Positions 1 to 5,240 of a stretch of DNA of 5,454 nucleotides are shown one piece after another. Source of the DNA: an uncultured Bacillota bacterium. GTDB taxonomy: Bacteria > Bacillota > Clostridia > Peptostreptococcales > Anaerovoracaceae. The notes beneath the pieces were generated by a model. That model was not told the DNA's origin. It did no database searches and was given only the letters and a program-made list of their open reading frames with translations. The position numbers and the translations under genes are program-made. Where the stretch lies: NCBI GenBank assembly GCA_947302945.1, contig CAMYWZ010000091.1, forward strand, positions 1-5,454. The letters run 5' to 3'. Numbering within the stretch: the stretch's first letter is position 1; every line of letters begins with the position of its first letter.

Positions 1-1059
1 CTTGTTGCGATGATCATGGCTCTGTGTCTGCTGCTTTGCTCCTGCGAGCTGCCTGTCGGCCTGGGCGGCAAAGCTAACAACACCGCGAACGCGAATGCTA
101 ATGCGAATACTGTCCCGGAGAACACAAATAACAATGTTGAAAACACGGAACAGAACACCAATAACACTGCCAATACGGTCCCGCCGGAACCGGAAGTTCC
201 GATGCTCGTGCAGAAGATAGAAGACGTAGTCAAGTGGGCCTACGACAGCTACGGCATATGGGAGCTCATGGGCTATATGTTCCCGGACTACGCGGTCTAC
301 AGGATCACCGGCGAGGGTTATATACTCGAGCCTGCCAACAAGGACCTTCCGCAGAACATCTACGACTGGACCCGCAGTTCGGAGGCTCTTAAGGGCATAG
401 ACGTTTCCTCCTTCCAGAAGGAGATAGACTGGAATGCCGTCGCAGCCTCCGGAGAGGTGCATTTCGCTTTGATAAGGCTCGGATACAGAGGCTACGGAAA
501 CAAAGGCAATCTGGCAAAGGACAATATGTTCGATGTCAACGCCAGAGGCGCGCTCGATAATGGCATCCCCATAGGGATATACTTCCTCTCAAAGGCTATC
601 AACGTCGAAGAGGCAAGGGAAGAGGCATACTGGGTGCTCGACCAGATCAAGGGCTATAATGTCACCTGGCCCGTAGTTCTGGACTTCGAGCCCATAACGA
701 ACATCGAGGACCGTACGTACTTCCTCAAGCCCGAAGAAACTTCGACTTTCATCAACGCGTTCTTCGAGATCATAGAGGCTGCGGGCTACACACCGATGAT
801 CTACGCGAACGTCGGCACGTTCATGACCGCCATGGATATTAATACTGTCGGCAACTATCCCAAGTGGTTCGCGCAGTACTTCAATTCGCCGCACTTCCCG
901 TACGCCTTCCAGATCTGGCAGGCTACGAGCGAGGGCAGCATACCCGGCATCTCTACCAACGTGGACATCGACTACGCGATGTACGATTTCGGAAACAAAG
1001 TCCACGTGGTCCAGCCCTATTCGGACGAGGACCCGATGGCAGACAGGGCAGGGCAGTAA
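1..1059 (+). CDS. GH25 lysozyme-like lipoprotein, 5' partial
   Basis: This is probably a surface-anchored N-acetylmuramidase that cuts the glycan strands of peptidoglycan outside the membrane. The frame is open to base 1. The first ATG (base 10) would give a signal peptide without a positive charge, so the true start is most likely just upstream; residues here count from that ATG. A hydrophobic stretch ends in a lipobox LCSC with lipid-accepting Cys12. An Asn/Thr/Ala-rich linker follows (about 22-64), then about 64 residues of unassigned pre-domain. The GH25 domain runs from about 129 to 327: GIDVSSFQ with Asp131, IRLGYRGYG (155-163), GIPIGIYFLS (185-194), and VVLDFEP with Asp225 and Glu227, the DxE pair of the family. 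VDIDYA (318-323) is the usual end strand. Stop TAA is at 1057-1059, 14 nt before the next gene. GH25 identity is confident. Substrate and cellular role (wall turnover versus attack on other cells) are inferred. Confidence 0.93.
   Translation, partial: LVAMIMALCLLLCSCELPVGLGGKANNTANANANANTVPENTNNNVENTEQNTNNTANTVPPEPEVPMLVQKIEDVVKWAYDSYGIWELMGYMFPDYAVYRITGEGYILEPANKDLPQNIYDWTRSSEALKGIDVSSFQKEIDWNAVAASGEVHFALIRLGYRGYGNKGNLAKDNMFDVNARGALDNGIPIGIYFLSKAINVEEAREEAYWVLDQIKGYNVTWPVVLDFEPITNIEDRTYFLKPEETSTFINAFFEIIEAAGYTPMIYANVGTFMTAMDINTVGNYPKWFAQYFNSPHFPYAFQIWQATSEGSIPGISTNVDIDYAMYDFGNKVHVVQPYSDEDPMADRAGQ
73..201 (+). repeat. Low-complexity Asn/Thr/Ala linker-coding segment
   Basis: It encodes residues about 22-64 of the lipoprotein. 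Alternating Asn-Ala codons (aac/aat with gcg/gct) are followed by irregular Asn-Thr units and a Pro/Glu-rich end (PPEPEVP). Tethers like this are typical of lipoproteins, where they space the catalytic domain away from the membrane. The codon-level repetition makes it prone to length variation between strains. Confidence 0.8.
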
Positions 1060-1063
1060 GAGC

Positions 1064-1068
1064 GGAGG
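1064..1068 (+). promoter_or_regulatory. Shine-Dalgarno GGAGG for the Fic-like gene
   Basis: GGAGG lies 5 nt before the ATG at 1074. It fixes that start rather than the far-upstream in-frame ATG at 864, which lies inside the lysozyme gene and has no support. Confidence 0.8.
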
Positions 1069-1073
1069 GTCTC

Positions 1074-1832
1074 ATGTACGAGATGATACGGCAGAAAAAG
1101 GAGCAGCTTGCTGCGGCCATGCCGTCAAACCCTGAATTCAAAAGCTGGATAGAGCAGAGCGACCTCTGGTGCTGGCTCTATTCGATGTTTCGCATAAACG
1201 GCCAGAGGCTCTCCAAAAGCAGCGTCGTGGCCATCGTGGCAGGGGAGCTTAGGGACGACGTTCCTTTGAGCGCCTACGCTTTCGTGAAGAACTACAAGGA
1301 CGTCTATTACGACATGAAGTCCTGCCTTGCCATGCAGGCCGATCTTGACATCAGGATGCTTGACCGCTGGGCCGGCATGATCCTGGACAAGCCCTGCGCG
1401 GACCCCGCCAGCACCCTTTACAGGCAGAAAAACCCCATAATCTACGAGTGGGAGCTCATCCCGCCGCATTTCCGCGAGATAAGGGAGCGCCTTACGGAGA
1501 TACTGCGTACGGCGGCGCAGATCAAAGACCCCGCGGACCCTCTGGACAAAGCCAGCTACGTGCATCTGGAGATAGACAGGCTCTACCCCTATGGCGAAGA
1601 CACGGTCTTCGTCGCGGGAGCGGCGCTCATGTATCATATAATGCAGCTCGGGCTTCCCGTGCCGGAGCTTTCTGTCGGAGATATCGAATACAACAGGATG
1701 ATAGCCAAATACGCCGAAGACCTCGACCGCAGCGACTTTCTTGGCATGCTCTCCCGCAGCGTGTTCAACAGGCTCGACGCGGTCCTAAGCCTTGCCCGGC
1801 AGGCCGGAGACAAGGATTATTTCGGCGCTTAG
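1074..1832 (+). CDS. Degenerate Fic-fold protein (probable pseudo-Fic)
   Basis: A 252-residue cytoplasmic protein with no signal peptide or membrane segment. Fic proteins usually move AMP or another phosphate-containing group from a nucleotide onto a target. The landmarks occur in order: INGQRL (41-46) where Fic proteins have IEGNRL, YR at 116-117, PPHFREI (130-136) where the usual form is PP..v..l, and His164 seven residues before the core. The core reads LYPYGEDTVFVAG (170-182) against IHPFxDGNGRxxR. An ungapped continuation reaches Gly193 and Pro195, matching the family's GYPP. The catalytic His is Tyr171, the GNGR loop is D176-T-V-F179 and the last Arg is Gly182. Pro172 and acidic Glu175 remain. 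Classical AMPylation is therefore unlikely, and a regulatory, binding or altered-chemistry role is inferred. The ORF is intact, with codon use like its neighbours, so it is not an obvious pseudogene. It sits 14 nt after the lysozyme gene and 21 nt before murB. The fold assignment rests on motif alignment by eye. Confidence 0.72.
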   Translation: MYEMIRQKKEQLAAAMPSNPEFKSWIEQSDLWCWLYSMFRINGQRLSKSSVVAIVAGELRDDVPLSAYAFVKNYKDVYYDMKSCLAMQADLDIRMLDRWAGMILDKPCADPASTLYRQKNPIIYEWELIPPHFREIRERLTEILRTAAQIKDPADPLDKASYVHLEIDRLYPYGEDTVFVAGAALMYHIMQLGLPVPELSVGDIEYNRMIAKYAEDLDRSDFLGMLSRSVFNRLDAVLSLARQAGDKDYFGA

Positions 1833-1841
1833 ACACATCCG

Positions 1842-1847
1842 AAGGAG
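1842..1847 (+). promoter_or_regulatory. Shine-Dalgarno AAGGAG for murB
   Basis: AAGGAG in the 21-nt gap lies 6 nt before TTG 1854. It supports the TTG start, which gives an N-terminus (MDFKIYENCPLSEHTTF) of the expected MurB form. Confidence 0.8.
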
Positions 1848-1853
1848 AACAGT

Positions 1854-2684
1854 TTGGATTTTAAAATATACGAAAACTGCCCCCTAAGCGAGCATACCAC
1901 TTTCAGGTGCGGAGGCCCCGCGGACAGGCTTGTAGTGGCTGAAAACAAAGAGCAGCTGCTTGCGGCGCTGGAGCTTCCGAGGCCCATGATACTGGGAAAC
2001 GGCAGCAACGTGCTGTTTTCGGATGCGGGCTACAGGGGCACTGTAATCAAGCTCGGCGGGAATTTTCTTAAGCTTTCGGTAAGAGGCGGGGTCGTCAGGG
2101 CCGGAGCCGGAGTGCTTCTGGCTGCGGCGGCAAAGGCTGCCTGCGCGAAGGGCCTTACAGGCTTTGAGTTCGCTACAGGCATTCCCGGAAGCGTCGGCGG
2201 CGCGGTCTACATGAACGCCGGAGCGTACGGCGGCACCATCGCGGACGTGTGCTTCGAGGTCGAGAGCCTTCCTCAGACAGACACCTTCGATTTTTCCTAC
2301 AGGCACAGTGCTTTCATGGAGCAGGGCGCCATCATTTTGAGCGCCGCGTTCAGGCTCAGGAAAGGCGACCCGGAGGAGATAAACGCCAAAGTCGCGGACC
2401 TTACCGCGCAGAGAAAGGCCAAGCAGCCGCTCTCGTACCCCAGTGCGGGCAGCTTTTTCAAGCGTCCCGAAGGGTACTTCGCCGGAAAACTCATACAGGA
2501 CGCCGGTCTTAAGGGCGTAAGCGTGGGCGGGGCGCAGGTCTCGGAGCTTCACGCGGGCTTTATCATCAACAAAGGCGGTGCCAGCTCGTCCGACGTCATC
2601 GGGCTGATGCACCTTGTGCAGAAGACCGTATTTGACCGCTTCGGAGTTCAGCTCGTCCCGGAGGTCAGGATAATTGAAGAGTAG
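1854..2684 (+). CDS. murB: UDP-N-acetylenolpyruvoylglucosamine reductase MurB
   Basis: A cytoplasmic FAD enzyme that reduces UDP-GlcNAc-enolpyruvate to UDP-MurNAc with NADPH, the second committed step of peptidoglycan precursor synthesis. It has 276 residues and a TTG start. The N-terminal FAD-binding part shows HTTFRCGGPAD (14-24), LGNGSNVLFSD (47-57) and the long motif GFEFATGIPGSVGGAVYMNAG split across 103-123. The substrate part shows FSYRHSAF with Arg150, and SAGSFFKRP (197-205) with Ser200, the expected proton donor. GKLIQDAGLKG (211-221), HAGFIIN (233-239) and PEVRII with Glu270 complete the catalytic set. The stretch between IADV and FSYRHS is several residues shorter than in the B. 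subtilis enzyme as I remember it, suggesting a trimmed hairpin. The 3' end overlaps the next gene by 11 nt, which implies translational coupling. Identity is near certain. Confidence 0.97.
   Translation: MDFKIYENCPLSEHTTFRCGGPADRLVVAENKEQLLAALELPRPMILGNGSNVLFSDAGYRGTVIKLGGNFLKLSVRGGVVRAGAGVLLAAAAKAACAKGLTGFEFATGIPGSVGGAVYMNAGAYGGTIADVCFEVESLPQTDTFDFSYRHSAFMEQGAIILSAAFRLRKGDPEEINAKVADLTAQRKAKQPLSYPSAGSFFKRPEGYFAGKLIQDAGLKGVSVGGAQVSELHAGFIINKGGASSSDVIGLMHLVQKTVFDRFGVQLVPEVRIIEE
2660..2665 (+). promoter_or_regulatory. Shine-Dalgarno GGAGGT inside the murB 3' end
   Basis: GGAGGT lies within the last codons of murB, 8 nt before TTG 2674. It supports a TTG start for the PHP gene overlapping the murB stop. 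Confidence 0.8.
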
Positions 2685-3414
2685 GATAGCCTTCGATCTT
2701 CATACTCACACCGTCTGGTCCCACGGGAAGGGCAGCATAGCGGACAACGCGGCGCAGGCAGCGGCTTTGGGGCTGGAGCGCCTGGGGATCTCAGACCACG
2801 GCCCGGGCAACCTCGCCTATGGCATAGACCTTTCGCAGCTTCCCGAAAAGCGCAAAGAGATCGAGGAGTGCCGCAAAGCCTTCCCGGATCTTAAGATAGA
2901 GCTCGGAATAGAAGCGAATATCGCCAATCAGGACGGCGCGCTGGATATCACGAAGGAGCAGGCAGCGCTCTTCGACTTCATCATAGCCGGTTATCACTAC
3001 TCGTATCTCGGCGAAAGGCCGCTTAAAGGAATTGGCGTCGTAATAGGCGGCTGGCTCCACGAAAGGGGCATCACAAGCTCCGCAAAGGCCAGGAACTACA
3101 ACACGGATTTCATAGTCAACACTTTGCTCGCAAACAAGATAGACATCCTGTCGCACCCGGGCGACAAGGCGGCTTTTGACATTGACGCGATAGCAAGAGC
3201 CTGCGAAAAGACCGGGACCATCATGGAGATAAACGACCACCACAACGGTCTTACTGAAGAGGATATAAAGACGGCCATGAAGTACGATGTGCGCTTCATC
3301 TTAAGCAGCGACGCGCACAGGCCTCAGGCCGTCGGAAGAGTGGACAGAGCGCTGGAGCGCGCAAGGCTTTCGGGCCTTGATCTTACGCGGATAGTCAACT
3401 ACAGGGAGGAGTAA
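2674..3414 (+). CDS. PHP-domain metallophosphoesterase (YcdX-like)
   Basis: A 246-residue cytoplasmic PHP-fold protein, probably a metal-dependent phosphatase or phosphoesterase. The metal-ligand motifs are all present in order: FDLHTHT (His10, His12), His17, ISDHGPG (His42), GIEANI (Glu80), AGYHYS (His108), LSHPGD (His161) and SSDAHRP (Asp213, His215). This is the nine-ligand pattern known from the trinuclear YcdX type, so it looks catalytically intact. The true substrate is unknown. Database labels such as histidinol-phosphatase for such proteins are often over-specific, and no his genes are nearby. The TTG start is chosen because it gives the usual short lead (MKSRIAFDLHTHT) and has a good Shine-Dalgarno. 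It overlaps murB by 11 nt and rapZ by 1 nt. From memory, this position between murB and rapZ is common in Clostridia, which suggests a job tied to wall precursors or RapZ signalling (inference). Confidence 0.92.
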   Translation: MKSRIAFDLHTHTVWSHGKGSIADNAAQAAALGLERLGISDHGPGNLAYGIDLSQLPEKRKEIEECRKAFPDLKIELGIEANIANQDGALDITKEQAALFDFIIAGYHYSYLGERPLKGIGVVIGGWLHERGITSSAKARNYNTDFIVNTLLANKIDILSHPGDKAAFDIDAIARACEKTGTIMEINDHHNGLTEEDIKTAMKYDVRFILSSDAHRPQAVGRVDRALERARLSGLDLTRIVNYREE

Positions 3415-4256
3415 TGGAGCTTATCATCGTCACCGGACTTTCCGGAGCCGGCAAGAGCCAGGCGGTCAACTGTCTTGAGGACATAGGCTACTACTGCGTG
3501 GACAACATGCCACCGCGCCTTATGATGGACTTTATCAGGCTGGCGGAGGACAAGGGTGAGTTCAAGAAGGCCGCCTTCGTCACCGACATTCGCGGAGGGC
3601 AGTTCTTCGACGATCTTGCGGACGGCATCTCGGAGCTCGATTCTTCGGGGATCAACTACAAAATGATCTTCCTCGAGGCCTCCACCCAGGAGATAATAAG
3701 GCGCTACAAGGAGACCAGGAGGGCTCATCCCATGGCCCCGGATGGGGACCTTCAGGCAGGCATAGAGCGCGAAAGGGAGCGCCTTGCCGAGCTTCGAAAA
3801 AGGGCGTCGTTCGTCATCGACACATCAACGTTCAAGACAGCCGATCTGTACTCTGCGATAAAGCGTTTCTTAGGCGTTGAGGATCAGGACAACTTCACTC
3901 TGAATGTCATGAGCTTCGGATTTAAGAACGGTATGCCGCCGGAGGCGGACTGGGTGCTGGACGTGCGTTTCCTTCCCAATCCTTTCTATGTGCCCAGGCT
4001 CAAAGGCCTTACGGGCCGCAACAAGAAGGTAAAGGACTACGTTCTCGGAAACGACGAGGCGGAAAAGTTTGCCGGAAGGATCACGGGGCTGGTCCTGGAC
4101 CTCATCCCGAGCTACGTCAGGGAGGGGAAGTACCAGCTCACCATAGCAGTGGGCTGCACCGGCGGGCGCCACAGGAGCGTCGTAATGGCCGAGGAGATAG
4201 CAAGGCGGCTGGCCGAGAACGGAAGGCACGCCATAGTCAAGCACAGGGATTCGTAG
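3414..4256 (+). CDS. rapZ: RapZ/YvcJ family P-loop nucleotide-binding protein
   Basis: A 280-residue cytoplasmic protein. The N-terminal P-loop domain has Walker A GLSGAGKS (8-15), the family block DIGYYCVDNMPP (23-34), TDIRGGQFF (57-65), FLEAS (86-90), RRYKETRRAHP (96-106) and IDTSTF (135-140). The C-terminal domain starts at about 163 with MSFGFKNGMP and DVRFLPNPF (183-191). It ends with VGCTGGRHRSV (246-256), the family's conserved small-molecule-binding loop, and a final HRDS. In E. coli RapZ binds a small RNA and senses glucosamine-6-phosphate. The B. subtilis homologue YvcJ hydrolyses nucleotides and affects competence. Which role applies here is open, but a link to amino-sugar supply fits its place beside murB. 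Its ATG overlaps the PHP gene's TAA by 1 nt (TAATG), with AGGGAGGAG at 3403-3411 inside the PHP gene end, so the two are probably translationally coupled. Confidence 0.97.
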   Translation: MELIIVTGLSGAGKSQAVNCLEDIGYYCVDNMPPRLMMDFIRLAEDKGEFKKAAFVTDIRGGQFFDDLADGISELDSSGINYKMIFLEASTQEIIRRYKETRRAHPMAPDGDLQAGIERERERLAELRKRASFVIDTSTFKTADLYSAIKRFLGVEDQDNFTLNVMSFGFKNGMPPEADWVLDVRFLPNPFYVPRLKGLTGRNKKVKDYVLGNDEAEKFAGRITGLVLDLIPSYVREGKYQLTIAVGCTGGRHRSVVMAEEIARRLAENGRHAIVKHRDS

Positions 4257-4272
4257 GCTTAAGGCGGGGCGC

Positions 4273-4277
4273 GGAGG
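4273..4277 (+). promoter_or_regulatory. Shine-Dalgarno GGAGG for whiA
   Basis: GGAGG in the 27-nt rapZ-whiA gap lies 6 nt before TTG 4284. It selects that start over the in-frame ATG at 4320, which has no Shine-Dalgarno and would remove the conserved MSFNQDVKKEL lead. Confidence 0.8.
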
Positions 4278-4283
4278 AAGGCT

Positions 4284-5237
4284 TTGTCATTCAACCAGGA
4301 CGTAAAAAAAGAGCTCACCATGGTGAGCACGGGCAAAAAGTGCTGTCAGCTCGCTCTCTCAGCGGGCTTTTTGCGTTTCGCGGGGAGCATCACCTTAGGC
4401 CCCGGCGGTATGGGTGTGAAGGTCAGCACCACGAACGCGGCGGCGGCCAGGCTTTTCGCCTCCGTGACAAAGGACTACTTCGGCGCCAGGACCTCGCTTT
4501 CCACTCAGATGAGCGACCAGCCGCTTTCCAGAAGGCGTTCCTACGACCTCACCATCACCCCCGAGATGAATGCCGAAGGCATACTGCGCGAGGCAGGCAT
4601 ACTTGCCGTCCGCGAGGGCAGCGATTACATCACGGACGGCCTTAATCAGGAGATCATAAAGAAGCGCTGCTGCAGGAAGGCATGCCTGAGGGGCATCTTC
4701 CTGGCTGCCGGCATGGTGTCCGACCCGGCCAGATCCTACCATCTTGAGATCAGCTGCGCAAGCGATTACATGGCTCAGGACGTCAGGAAGCTCATAAACA
4801 GCTTCGGGCTTAAGGCCAGGGTGTCGCAGCGCAGGAACCGTTATGTGGTCTACCTAAAGGACAGCGAGCAGATAGCGGATTTCCTGACGCTTATCGGGGC
4901 ATCCTCGCAGCTCTTCAGGTTCCAGAACGTCAGGATAACCAAGGAGATGAAGGGCACCGCGAACCGCATCTCAAACTGCGAGAACGCCAACCTTCAGCGC
5001 TCCGTTAACAGCGCTCAGAAACAGATAGCGGACATCGAGTACATAGAAAAGGCCCGGGGCCTTCTGTGGCTTGGGGAAAAGCTTAAAAAAACAGCGGAGA
5101 TCAGGAGGGACAACCCGGAGCTTTCGCTCTCCGAGCTTGCCGCGCTCTTCGATCCTCCGCTTGCCAAATCCGGGCTTTCGCACAGGCTCGCGAAAATATC
5201 CGAAATGGCTGAGAATATAAGGAAGGGCAGGGTATGA
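4284..5237 (+). CDS. whiA: DNA-binding regulator WhiA
   Basis: A 317-residue protein, about the length of B. subtilis WhiA. The N-terminal and central parts form the catalytically inactive LAGLIDADG-type fold. Landmarks are MSFNQDVKKEL (1-11), KCCQLALSAGFLRF (19-32), KRCCRKACLRGIFLAAG (127-143) and SYHLEI (151-156). These are followed by the conserved NRISNCENANLQRSV (227-241) and QKQIADI (245-251). The C-terminal WhiA helix-turn-helix is LSLSELAALFDPPL (280-293) with SGLSHRLAKI (296-305). In Streptomyces WhiA is a sporulation transcription factor; in B. subtilis it affects division and chromosome segregation. The start is TTG with a good Shine-Dalgarno. It follows rapZ after 27 nt with no yvcK gene between them, and ends 3 nt before the stop of a convergent gene. 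The first 30 codons contain a perfect palindrome and an inverted repeat. Confidence 0.97.
   Translation: MSFNQDVKKELTMVSTGKKCCQLALSAGFLRFAGSITLGPGGMGVKVSTTNAAAARLFASVTKDYFGARTSLSTQMSDQPLSRRRSYDLTITPEMNAEGILREAGILAVREGSDYITDGLNQEIIKKRCCRKACLRGIFLAAGMVSDPARSYHLEISCASDYMAQDVRKLINSFGLKARVSQRRNRYVVYLKDSEQIADFLTLIGASSQLFRFQNVRITKEMKGTANRISNCENANLQRSVNSAQKQIADIEYIEKARGLLWLGEKLKKTAEIRRDNPELSLSELAALFDPPLAKSGLSHRLAKISEMAENIRKGRV
4313..4328. repeat. Perfect 16-bp palindrome in the whiA 5' coding end
   Basis: GCTCACCATGGTGAGC equals its own reverse complement over all 16 bases. It sits 30-45 nt after the whiA start, directly after an A7 run (4304-4310) and GA. As RNA it could fold into a 6-bp stem with a CATG loop. 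It may be an operator or a translation-slowing hairpin, or it may simply be chance. Confidence 0.55.
4333..4374. repeat. 8-bp inverted repeat in early whiA
   Basis: GCAAAAAG (4333-4340) and CTTTTTGC (4367-4374) are exact reverse complements separated by 26 nt. The arms are AT-rich within a GC-rich gene, so pairing would be weak. Function is unproven. Confidence 0.4.
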
Positions 5238-5240
5238 GGC

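Noticed and set aside
864..1073. Upstream extension of the Fic-like frame to an ATG at 864
   Set aside because: It lies inside the lysozyme gene in another frame, has no Shine-Dalgarno, and its translation is Arg/Pro-rich out-of-frame sequence. GGAGG before 1074 marks the real start.
1125..1637. - strand ORF opposite the Fic-like gene
   Set aside because: No domain or motif is recognisable, and the + strand frame has a good Shine-Dalgarno and Fic landmarks.
1074..1832. Calling the Fic-like gene a pseudogene
   Set aside because: The frame is uninterrupted, the Shine-Dalgarno is strong, the length suits the family and codon use matches its neighbours. Only active-site residues are changed.
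1884..2612. Long - strand ORF (242 codons) opposite murB
   Set aside because: It is antisense to a clearly conserved gene, shows no recognisable motif, and is the kind of open frame expected opposite a GC-rich gene.
4304..4310. A7 run in whiA as a programmed frameshift site
   Set aside because: The downstream frame stays fully WhiA-like without a shift, and no useful alternative-frame product is visible.
4320..4322. ATG at whiA codon 13 as the start
   Set aside because: There is no Shine-Dalgarno before it, and it would remove the conserved VKKEL lead. TTG 4284 has both.
4395..4742. - strand ORF opposite mid-whiA, and other antisense frames in rapZ and the PHP gene
   Set aside because: All lie opposite strongly conserved coding sequence and show no family features.
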